A stretch of 64,000 bases of DNA from Ensifer sp. Root278 (GTDB taxonomy: Bacteria; Pseudomonadota; Alphaproteobacteria; Rhizobiales; Rhizobiaceae), in the NCBI RefSeq assembly GCF_001429285.1, contig NZ_LMJJ01000012.1, forward strand, positions 530-64,529. Reading direction: 5' to 3'. Shown in pieces: positions 55,361 to 61,878 of the stretch. Both the position numbers and the translations under genes were made by a program. Positions within the stretch are counted from its first letter, which is position 1; the number at the start of each line of letters is the position of its first letter. The notes under the pieces are model-generated. The model saw only the letters and a program-made list of their open reading frames with translations, ran no database searches and had not been told where the DNA came from.

Positions 55361-56200
55361 ATGGCAGGCAAGATTCTGGTTCTCGGGGCAAATGGAACGA
55401 TCGGCAGCAAGGTGGTGCGCGCGTTGATCGCAGCCGGGGAAACGGTCAAGGCAGCATCCCGCAAAGCGACGCCGGTCGAAGGCGCCGAAGCCGTCGCCTT
55501 CGACTACCAGGACGCCGCGACCTTTGGGCCTGCGCTAAATGGCGTCGACCGCATCTTTGTATTGACGCCGGGAGGTTACCTCGACCCGGTGAGCCTGCTC
55601 GGCCCGATCGTCACCGCTGCTGCCGCACGCGGCATCAAGATCGTGCTGATGACCGTCATCGGCGTCGACGCGGATGACAAGATCCCCTACCGCCAGCTCG
55701 AACTGCTTGTCGAAAAGACCGGCGCGCCCTTCGTCATCCTTCGCCCCAACTGGTTCTCCGACAACTTCCAGACCTACTGGATCGAGGGCATCCGCCATGG
55801 CGCTATCGCCGTGCCGGCGGCCGAGGGCAAGACGAGCTTCATCGATACGCGCGACATCGCCGAATGTGCGGCAGCCGCCCTCACGAGCGACGCCTTCAAC
55901 GGACGCGCCTACAATCTCACCGGCCCGGAGGCGCTGAGCTACGACGAAGCCGCCGCGATCCTGTCGCGCGTCACCGGCAAACCGATCGCCTATGCACCGG
56001 TCGACGACGATACCTTCGTTGACATTCTGACAGCTGCCGGCGTGCCGGCGGACTATGCCCGCTTCCTTGCCTCCATCTTCTATCCGGTGCGCGAGGGCTG
56101 GGTCGCCAAACCGACCGGCGACGTGAAGACGATGACGGGCCATGAGCCGCGCAGCGTGGAGACCTACGCCAAGGACAACATCGCGGCGCTCAAAGGCTAG
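55361..56200 (+). CDS. NmrA/SDR-family NAD(P)H-binding oxidoreductase
   Basis: The product has 279 residues. The N-terminal ILVLGANGTIGSKVVRAL has the GxxGxxG dinucleotide-binding turn of atypical short-chain dehydrogenases (QOR2/NmrA type). Conserved FVILRPNWFSDNF and ARDIAECA-like TRDIAECAAAAL follow. The classical YxxxK pair is not evident. QOR2-type enzymes reduce quinones. Others sense the NADP redox state. ATG at 55361 lies seven bases after AAGGAG, whereas ATG 55355 is too close. The HxlR gene alongside suggests induction by quinone or electrophile stress (inference). Confidence 0.87.
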   Translation: MAGKILVLGANGTIGSKVVRALIAAGETVKAASRKATPVEGAEAVAFDYQDAATFGPALNGVDRIFVLTPGGYLDPVSLLGPIVTAAAARGIKIVLMTVIGVDADDKIPYRQLELLVEKTGAPFVILRPNWFSDNFQTYWIEGIRHGAIAVPAAEGKTSFIDTRDIAECAAAALTSDAFNGRAYNLTGPEALSYDEAAAILSRVTGKPIAYAPVDDDTFVDILTAAGVPADYARFLASIFYPVREGWVAKPTGDVKTMTGHEPRSVETYAKDNIAALKG

Positions 56201-56368
56201 CCACTATCTGATCGCTCCCGCCCGCCGACTGGCGGGCGGCATGCCGACAGAGAACTATATATTCCTAAAGTTGCGGATGAAGCTTTTTGAAGTCCTGCGT
56301 CAACACGTCGCTGGATAGCCGCTGCTTAGTCGATCAATAAACTTGAGTATTTTACTCACATATCTTAA

Positions 56369-56410
56369 CCGCATGCCCAAGTGGCCTCGCCCAAGGCCAC
56401 ATACATGCGG
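56369..56410 (+). promoter_or_regulatory. Leader hairpin covering the ribosome-binding site of the autotransporter gene
   Basis: CCGCATG (56369-56375) pairs with CATGCGG (56404-56410), and inside it GTGGCC (56381-56386) pairs with GGCCAC (56395-56400). The 3' arm overlaps the Shine-Dalgarno GCGGAG (56408-56412) about nine bases before ATG 56421. Such a structure could control translation (thermometer-like or antisense-responsive). The function is inference. Confidence 0.5.
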
Positions 56411-56420
56411 AGTTAATGAT

Positions 56421-58444
56421 ATGAAAAATAAGAATATTTTTATAGCTGCCCTGGCAAGCAGCACCCTGCTTTCAAGCCCTGCCCTGGCCGTTGACTTCCG
56501 CCCCCAGGCGGAGATCGAAGGCGGCTTCTTCAGCGGTGGTTCGGGTGCCAGTGGCGGCTTTTTCCTGCCCTTCGTGCTCGATTCGGGCAATGCGATTTTC
56601 ATCGATACACGCGGCGCGATTGCGGCCTTGAGGCGTTGAGCGGCGACCTCGAAATGCGCGGCAACTTCTACCTGCCGCTGACGGGTGCCAAATCACTCAG
56701 CGCGTTCAATACGGCCTACGTGCGCGACCACGTGCTCGTCTTCCAGGAAGGCAAGGAACGGGCGCGGCGCGGCATCGATGCCGAAATCGGCGGCCGGCTG
56801 CCGGTGTTCGAGGAAGACTCCAAGGTGCAGCTCAAGGTCTTCGGCGGCAGCTACTGGTATGGCGGCCGCAACCTCGACGACATGTTCGGCGCCAAGCTGC
56901 GTGCGGAGCTGACCTTCGCCGACCTGCCCGGCCTCTCCGACGGCTCGACGGTTTCGCTCGGCGTCACCGGCACCTATGACAACGAGGACAAGCTCAAGGG
57001 CGCCGTCATGGCCCGGCTGCGCATTCCGTTCGGAGCGACCGGTTCGACCGGCAACGCCTTCGACCCGATGACGCAACGTGTCGAAAGGTCGACCAGGATC
57101 CACACCCACGCAGGCGCCACCGGCGACATCGAAGCGGCCCAGCTCGCCAACAGCGGCCGCAACGCCGGACGGGTCGTCACAGTTTCCTCGGCTTCGGGCA
57201 GTGCCTCTGATATCAACGCCCTGATCGGAGCTGCGGGCGCCAACGCGCTGATCCTCACCGACGGCAATCTCGGCGTCGACCAAGCGCTCGCACTCGGCAA
57301 CGGCCAGACACTTCTCGGCGGCGGCGGTGCGCTTGCCGTGCGCGGCACAAGAAGCGGCGCGACGGCCACCTTCGTCAATGACGGCGCGGCCACGACGATC
57401 ACCGGCTACAATCCGGCCCAGGACGTGATCGCGATGGCAAGCGGCAGCACGGTCTCGTCGCTTGCGGTCCGCGGCGGTCTCGCCGGCATCTCGGCGACCG
57501 ATGCAGCGAACGTGACGATCGACAACGTCGATATTTCCGCCACCAATCACGACGGCGTTCGCTTTACGCGGGTCAATGGCGCGCTGGTTCAGGACAGCCG
57601 CATCCACGATCTCTTCATCTGCGAAAACAACACGACCTGCGAATTCTCGATCTACAATCCGAACAAGGCGCCCTTTGCCGCCGTCAGCTCCGTCGGCAGC
57701 CGCCACGTGACAGTACGCGACACCTCGATCGACAAGGTGACCTACGGCGTCTTTGCCGGCGGCGAATTCAGGAAGGTCGGCCGGACAGACTATGAGCTGG
57801 TCACCGGCACGGAAAACGTCACGATCGACAACGTGACGATCAGCAACTCCCGCCGCGAAGGTGTGCTGCTCGTCGCAGGCAAGGATGTCAAACTCGATCG
57901 TGTCTCGGTCGACAATTCCAAGCAGGATCGCGACATGGATCTCGTGGTGCTCCAAGGCACTTCGAATGTCGCCATCAACGACATGCGGCTCATGGGCGGC
58001 ATCAACGGCCTGATGCTCGTTTCCAGCCCGAACCTCGATGCGACGACCACCGACGTCAACGTAAAGGGCCTGACGGTCGACGGCACGCGCAATGCCGGCA
58101 TCTTCTTCAATCCGGTCTCGGGCATCTCGCTTCAGGACGTCGCCGTTACCAATGCCGGCACCTATGGCGCCTACATCTACGGCAACGAATACGAGTTCCT
58201 GGGAGGACCGGTGCGCGACATCGTGCTGAAGAACATGACGGTCGACAAGGCCGGCAAGGCGGGCCTCTACTTCTCCGGTCCGACCGAGGACATTACGGGC
58301 AATGTCAGCGTCACCAACACGCCGAAGGATTGCCTGCTCGACAACGGCTGGTCGGCGGGAACGATCACCCAGTCGCCCGGCTCGGTGCTGACAGTCAACG
58401 CTACCAAACTCGACCAGGGCAACGCCGCGGCCCGTTGCCGATAA
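56421..58444 (+). pseudogene. Broken inverse autotransporter with parallel beta-helix passenger
   Basis: The 5' part (56421-56639, 72 codons) encodes a signal peptide (MKNKNIFIAALASSTLLSS...ALA) and the start of an outer-membrane beta-barrel (FRPQAEIEGGFF, FVLDSGNAIFIDTRGAIAA). It then shifts frame and stops at TGA 56637-56639. Downstream a second frame resumes with EALSGDLEMRGNFYLPL, NTAYVRDHVLVFQEGKERAR and a barrel end LRIPFG. The joined barrel is about 190 residues, short by some 80 against inverse autotransporter barrels, so an out-of-frame internal deletion near 56628 is likely. The gene must be inactive unless the frame is restored. The leader hairpin and terminator are intact, which suggests a recent loss or a sequencing/assembly fault. 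Confidence 0.65.
56636..58444 (+). CDS. 3' fragment: barrel remainder plus right-handed beta-helix passenger (602 codons)
   Basis: This open frame starts with TTG (or ATG 56654) and has no signal peptide, so by itself it cannot be exported. Residues 1-135 are barrel strands. Residues 170-590 form a pectate-lyase/NosD-like parallel beta-helix, with turns of about 22-25 residues containing repeated V-x-I-D-N-V/V-T-I-S motifs (NVTIDNVDISATNHDGVRF, NVTIDNVTISNSRREGVLL, GLTVDGTRNAGIFFN). Cysteine pairs occur at CENNTTC and near the C-terminus (DCLLDNG, AARCR), possibly sealing the helix. In the intact protein the passenger would be displayed on the cell surface, with adhesion or glycan binding as the probable role. 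No enzymatic site is recognised. Confidence 0.6.
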   Translation: MSGDLEMRGNFYLPLTGAKSLSAFNTAYVRDHVLVFQEGKERARRGIDAEIGGRLPVFEEDSKVQLKVFGGSYWYGGRNLDDMFGAKLRAELTFADLPGLSDGSTVSLGVTGTYDNEDKLKGAVMARLRIPFGATGSTGNAFDPMTQRVERSTRIHTHAGATGDIEAAQLANSGRNAGRVVTVSSASGSASDINALIGAAGANALILTDGNLGVDQALALGNGQTLLGGGGALAVRGTRSGATATFVNDGAATTITGYNPAQDVIAMASGSTVSSLAVRGGLAGISATDAANVTIDNVDISATNHDGVRFTRVNGALVQDSRIHDLFICENNTTCEFSIYNPNKAPFAAVSSVGSRHVTVRDTSIDKVTYGVFAGGEFRKVGRTDYELVTGTENVTIDNVTISNSRREGVLLVAGKDVKLDRVSVDNSKQDRDMDLVVLQGTSNVAINDMRLMGGINGLMLVSSPNLDATTTDVNVKGLTVDGTRNAGIFFNPVSGISLQDVAVTNAGTYGAYIYGNEYEFLGGPVRDIVLKNMTVDKAGKAGLYFSGPTEDITGNVSVTNTPKDCLLDNGWSAGTITQSPGSVLTVNATKLDQGNAAARCR

Positions 58445-58449
58445 CGCGC

Positions 58450-58488
58450 AAGCCACGCCCGGACAGCTGGGCGTGGCTTCTCTTTGTT
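58450..58488 (+). terminator. Intrinsic terminator after the autotransporter gene
   Basis: AAGCCACGCCC (58450-58460) and GGGCGTGGCTT (58469-58479) form a perfect 11-bp stem with an eight-base loop, followed by CTCTTTGTT. It lies five bases after the stop codon. Confidence 0.85.
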
Positions 58489-58590
58489 CCGATCGGGTTG
58501 ACCTATTCTGGTTGACGGCACTCGAAGGTGACCGGGTGGTCACCGGCGATGCGGGGGACCGCCCCTCCCGGTTTCCGGGACGGTGCCCTG

Positions 58591-58863
58591 TCAGACCGGC
58601 AGGCGGCAGACTGCGCCGACGAGCCTGGCAACGAGCGGTCGCACGAGAAGCACGCAGATGAAGGCGACGGGCATTGCCAGTCCGTAGGAGCTGAGCACGC
58701 GGGCCGGATAACCGGCATCGATGCCTGTGTTGGCGCCGACGATGACGCAGCACATCAGAAACGCCATGATCGCCGACATGAAGAAGGCAAAGGCGATGGG
58801 CGCCGCTCGGGGCGGCAACTTGCGGCGACGCGCGATCCGCGGAGCCGATAGGGTGTCTTCCAT
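58591..58863 (-). CDS. DUF2798 small membrane protein
   Basis: The product has 90 residues. After a basic N-terminus (RIARRRKLPPR) two membrane helices (about 22-42 and 58-80: IAFAFFMSAIMAFLMCCVIV, LAMPVAFICVLLVRPLVARL) match the DUF2798 family, whose role is unknown. ATG at 58863 has AGGAG upstream. It is divergent from the LysR gene, which may regulate it. Confidence 0.82.
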   Translation of the reverse strand: MEDTLSAPRIARRRKLPPRAAPIAFAFFMSAIMAFLMCCVIVGANTGIDAGYPARVLSSYGLAMPVAFICVLLVRPLVARLVGAVCRLPV

Positions 58864-58980
58864 CAGAAGCTCTCCTGAGATGACCGAGGGGACCACCCCC
58901 TCGCTTCGGACCGAACTTATACGGATCGCGCTGCGGCGATGTAGGCCATTGCAGCCTCCTTCAGAAATAGGCAAAACCAT

Positions 58981-59000
58981 CGAATAGATACCAATATTCG
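58981..59000. promoter_or_regulatory. Candidate LysR-type operator
   Basis: CGAATAGATACCAATATTCG is an interrupted palindrome (CGAATA-N8-TATTCG), a typical T-N11-A LysR box. It lies immediately upstream of the lysR start codons and about 120 bp from the divergent DUF2798 gene. It fits autoregulation plus control of the neighbour. Confidence 0.5.
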
Positions 59001-59012
59001 ATGGATGGGATT

Positions 59013-59933
59013 ATGGACACGCTGCGCGGGGTGGAGAGTTTCGTCAGAAGCGTCGAAGAGGGCAGCATCGCCGCGGCCGCGCGAAAGCTGGGGATCACCC
59101 CCGCATCGGCAAGCCAGAACATTGCGCGGCTTGAACGTACGCTCGGCAGTCGGCTGCTCAGCCGGACAACCCGCCAGCTCGGGCTCACCGAGAGCGGCAG
59201 GATCTATTACGAGCGGGTACGCGGTGTCGTTCATGAACTGGAGCTTGCAGCCGCTGCCGTCTCGGCGCTCAACGCCGAACCGCGCGGACCGCTCAAGATC
59301 GCTTCATCTGTCGCCTTCGGCCGCCATGTCGTGGCACCCCTGGTGCCGTCCTTCGCTGCCAAATATCCCGATGTCTCGATCGAACTCGTCGTCACCGATC
59401 GGGAGATCGACCATATCGGCGAAGGGATCGACATCAGCGTGCGCTTCGGTCTGCAACTGGAACAGGGCTTGATCGCCCGCAAGCTTGCTTCCGTGCCGAT
59501 GATCATCTGCGCCGCGCCATCCTATCTGGAGCGGCGCGGCCGTCCGCAACGGCCGGAAGACCTCATCCACCACGATTGCCTCGTCTATCGCTATGCCGGG
59601 CACGGCCGCATCTTTCGCTGGGCATTCACCCGCGACGGCTTGCGCTTCGAGCCGGAACTGAAAGCGACGATCGTCAGCAACGACATCGACACGCTTGCCG
59701 AAATGGCGATCGCCGGCGCCGGCATCACCCGCCTCGGAGCCTTTATCGCAGCGCCGCTGATGGAGCGCGGCCTGGTCGTGCCGCTGTTTGGCGGCGCACC
59801 TCGCGAAGGCGTTGCCAACACCGACCACGAGCCCTTCGACTTCTATGCCTGCTTTGCCGATCGCCAGGCGGAAACACCGAAGGTTCGGGCGTTCATCGAC
59901 CATGCGGTGCAGTCGCTCAAGGGCCGGTGGTAG
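59013..59933 (+). CDS. LysR-family transcriptional regulator
   Basis: The product has 306 residues. The N-terminal winged helix-turn-helix (about 1-60) has SIAAAARKLGITPASASQNI and LERTLGSRLLSRTTRQLGLT. The effector domain (about 90-300) is of the DsdA/PBP2_CrgA type. ATG at 59013 (MDTLRGVESFVRSVEEG) is the usual family start. ATG 59001 would add four residues and overlap the operator. It is divergent from the DUF2798 gene and convergent with an HxlR gene. The effector is unknown. Confidence 0.93.
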   Translation: MDTLRGVESFVRSVEEGSIAAAARKLGITPASASQNIARLERTLGSRLLSRTTRQLGLTESGRIYYERVRGVVHELELAAAAVSALNAEPRGPLKIASSVAFGRHVVAPLVPSFAAKYPDVSIELVVTDREIDHIGEGIDISVRFGLQLEQGLIARKLASVPMIICAAPSYLERRGRPQRPEDLIHHDCLVYRYAGHGRIFRWAFTRDGLRFEPELKATIVSNDIDTLAEMAIAGAGITRLGAFIAAPLMERGLVVPLFGGAPREGVANTDHEPFDFYACFADRQAETPKVRAFIDHAVQSLKGRW

Positions 59934-59958
59934 CCGTCACAATCGCCCGGTAGCCACG

Positions 59959-60363
59959 CTATAAGGCGGGCACCGCCTGCGGGACATTCTGCTGGTCGGC
60001 TTCCTCCGCGAGCTTTGCCTCGCGGCGAAGCTTGAGTTTATTGCCGACTTCGACGATCGCATGGATCGCCGGCACGAATTCCTCACCGAGGTCGCTGAGC
60101 CTGTATTCGACCGAAGGCGGTGACGTTGGCACGATCCGCCGTTCGATCGCGCCTTTCTCCTCCATCTCCTTCAGTCGTGTGCTCAGCACCTTCGCCGATA
60201 TCCCGGGGATATCAATCTTGAGCTCACTGAAGCGACGCGGACCGCCGCTCAGATACCAGATGATGTTGGGCGCCCAGGCGCCGCCGAGCATGACCATGCA
60301 CTCGCCGACCGGGCAGGTAGGCGGCAAGGGGGCGGCCCTATTCTTTCGAATTTTCAAGCTCAT
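59959..60363 (-). CDS. HxlR-family transcriptional regulator (second)
   Basis: The product has 134 residues. The HxlR winged helix has TCPVGECMVMLGGAWAPNII near residue 17, with two cysteines (Cys18 and Cys23), then RRFSELKIDIPGISAKVLSTRL and PPSVEYRLSDLGEEF. A C-terminal tail (about 105-134) is charged. It is divergent from the GST operon across 136 bp with repeated motifs, so it probably represses GST-NTF2-tautomerase. Cysteine-based electrophile sensing is plausible but inferred. Confidence 0.9.
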   Translation of the reverse strand: MSLKIRKNRAAPLPPTCPVGECMVMLGGAWAPNIIWYLSGGPRRFSELKIDIPGISAKVLSTRLKEMEEKGAIERRIVPTSPPSVEYRLSDLGEEFVPAIHAIVEVGNKLKLRREAKLAEEADQQNVPQAVPAL

Positions 60364-60378
60364 GGGCAAAATTCTCCA

Positions 60379-60439
60379 GTTACCGCGGGGAAACCGGAAA
60401 CATCGGTAACATAAAGTTATCTCATATACAAAAGTTATC
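60379..60439. promoter_or_regulatory. Repeat array in the HxlR/GST divergent promoter
   Basis: An inverted repeat GTTACCG (60379-60385)/CGGTAAC (60404-60410) is followed by a perfect 9-bp direct repeat AAAGTTATC at 60413-60421 and 60431-60439, spaced exactly 18 bp. This arrangement between a regulator and its divergent operon is typical of operator DNA. Confidence 0.5.
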
Positions 60440-60499
60440 GCCTGAGGTTAGGTTCCGCCCGTCTTCGACAGAGACCACCATTGCAAAAGGAATTTGGCC

Positions 60500-61114
60500 A
60501 TGAAGCTTTTTTATGCCCCCGGCGCCTGCTCGCTCTCGCCCCATATCAGCCTGCGCGAGGCCGGCGTCGATTTTGAGATCGTCAAGGTCGACACCACGAC
60601 CCACCTCACCGAAGGCGGCGCCGATTTCAAGGCGATCAATCCCAAAGGCTATGTGCCGGCGCTGGTGCTGGAAACCGGCGACGTCGTCACTGAGGGTGCG
60701 GCCGTCGTGCAATATATTGCCGACCGTTTTCCTGAGGCCGGGCTGGCGCCCGCCAACGGTACGCTGGAGCGCACTCGCCTGCAGGAGCAACTGAACTTCA
60801 TCGCTTCCGAATTGCACAAGGCGTTCTCGCCACTGTTCAGCAAGACGGCGAGCGCCGACGCAAAGGAAGCCGCCGCAGCGCAGGTCGGCAAACGCCTCGG
60901 CAACGTCGAGACGCTGCTATCCGATGGGCGCGCCCATCTGCTCGGAGACGCTTTTTCCGTAGCCGACGCCTATCTCTTCACCGTCGTCAATTGGACGAGC
61001 GTCACGGGTATTTCGCTTGGCCCTTGGCCCCACCTGACAGCCTATATGCAACGGGTCGGCCAGCGCCCGTCCGTGCAGGCGGCAATGCAAGCCGAAGGGC
61101 TGATCGCGGCATGA
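60500..61114 (+). CDS. Glutathione S-transferase (beta-class type)
   Basis: The product has 204 residues. The thioredoxin-fold N-terminus is MKLFYAPGACSLSPHISLRE, with the Cys/Ser of beta-class GSTs at residue 10-11. NPKGYVPALVLE carries the cis-Pro and TEGAAVVQYIADRFPEA the glutathione-binding segment. The all-helical C-domain has VADAYLFTVVNW. It conjugates or reduces electrophilic or oxidised compounds. It is first in a three-gene unit: the stop overlaps the next ATG by four bases. Confidence 0.94.
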   Translation: MKLFYAPGACSLSPHISLREAGVDFEIVKVDTTTHLTEGGADFKAINPKGYVPALVLETGDVVTEGAAVVQYIADRFPEAGLAPANGTLERTRLQEQLNFIASELHKAFSPLFSKTASADAKEAAAAQVGKRLGNVETLLSDGRAHLLGDAFSVADAYLFTVVNWTSVTGISLGPWPHLTAYMQRVGQRPSVQAAMQAEGLIAA

Positions 61115-61506
61115 GTGGCGCCCCGAACGATCCGCAATTCGCCGCCATCGTCGAGGTGCTGCAAGGCTACTTCGATGGGCTCTACCGAAGTGACACCAGC
61201 ATCCTCAAGCAGGTCTTCCATCCGAAGGCACTCTACGCTACGGCGACGGACGGCACCCTGCTGGAACTCGACATGGACAGGTATTTCCCTGTTGTCGACA
61301 AGCGTCCCTCGCCCGAAAGCCGTGGCGAGGAGCGCGCCGACCGGATCCTTTCGATCGAATTTGCGGGACCGGTGACGGCACTTGCGAAGGTTCAATGCGC
61401 TATCGGCGAAAAGGCCTTCACCGATCTTCTGTCTCTTGTCTTCGTAGACGGCCGCTGGCAGATCATCGCCAAGGTCTTCCACTACGACATCAAGCCCGCG
61501 AAATGA
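61111..61506 (+). CDS. NTF2-like/lumazine-binding domain protein
   Basis: The product has 131 residues, an NTF2-fold protein. FAAIVEVLQGYFDGLYRSD at the start, VFHPKALYAT and VFVDGRWQIIAKVFHYDI at the end are typical of the putative lumazine-binding SnoaL-like group. No catalytic residue is assigned. The ATG overlaps the GST stop (ATGA), and the tautomerase follows after ten bases. Co-expression with GST suggests a role in handling an electrophilic or ring-containing substrate (inference). Confidence 0.8.
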   Translation: MSGAPNDPQFAAIVEVLQGYFDGLYRSDTSILKQVFHPKALYATATDGTLLELDMDRYFPVVDKRPSPESRGEERADRILSIEFAGPVTALAKVQCAIGEKAFTDLLSLVFVDGRWQIIAKVFHYDIKPAK

Positions 61507-61516
61507 GGAGATGCAA

Positions 61517-61729
61517 ATGCCCTATGTAAACATCAAGATCACCCGCGAGGGCGCGACCGCCGAACAGAAGGCCGCCCTCATGAAGGGCGTGACCGATCTG
61601 CTGCAAACGGTGCTCAACAAGGACCCCGCCACCACCTTCGTCGTCATCGACGAAGTAGCGCTCGAAGACTGGGGTGTCGGCGGACTGCCGGTTGACGAAT
61701 ACCGGCGAAAGGTCGGGGAAAAGTCCTAG
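61517..61729 (+). CDS. 4-oxalocrotonate tautomerase family protein
   Basis: The product has 70 residues. It begins M-P-YVNIKITREG, so after Met removal Pro1 is the catalytic base of the tautomerase superfamily. The length and KAALMKGVTDLLQTVL helix fit 4-OT monomers. The second ATG (61517) is chosen because only this start puts Pro at position 2. The first ATG (61511) has MQMP. GAGGAG precedes it. It is the last gene of the GST unit. Confidence 0.88.
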   Translation: MPYVNIKITREGATAEQKAALMKGVTDLLQTVLNKDPATTFVVIDEVALEDWGVGGLPVDEYRRKVGEKS

Positions 61730-61736
61730 CTGAACG

Positions 61737-61812
61737 AGGCCCCTTCTCCACCAAAGGAGGAAGGGGCAACTCAGCCGCCCGATGGCCAACATCCGTTGGG
61801 CGGCTCGTTTGC
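61737..61812 (+). terminator. Tandem hairpins ending the GST operon
   Basis: GCCCCTTCTCC and GGAGGAAGGGGC form one stem (about 61739-61767). AGCCGCCC (61773-61780) and GGGCGGCT (61798-61805) form a second, followed by CGTTTGCG. Together they separate the tautomerase gene from oligopeptidase B. Confidence 0.55.
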
Positions 61813-61878
61813 GCTTGATCGCTTTCGACAGGCTCTCTATCTCATTGTCTCCCGCCGCATTGATCCCGGAGACGCATC

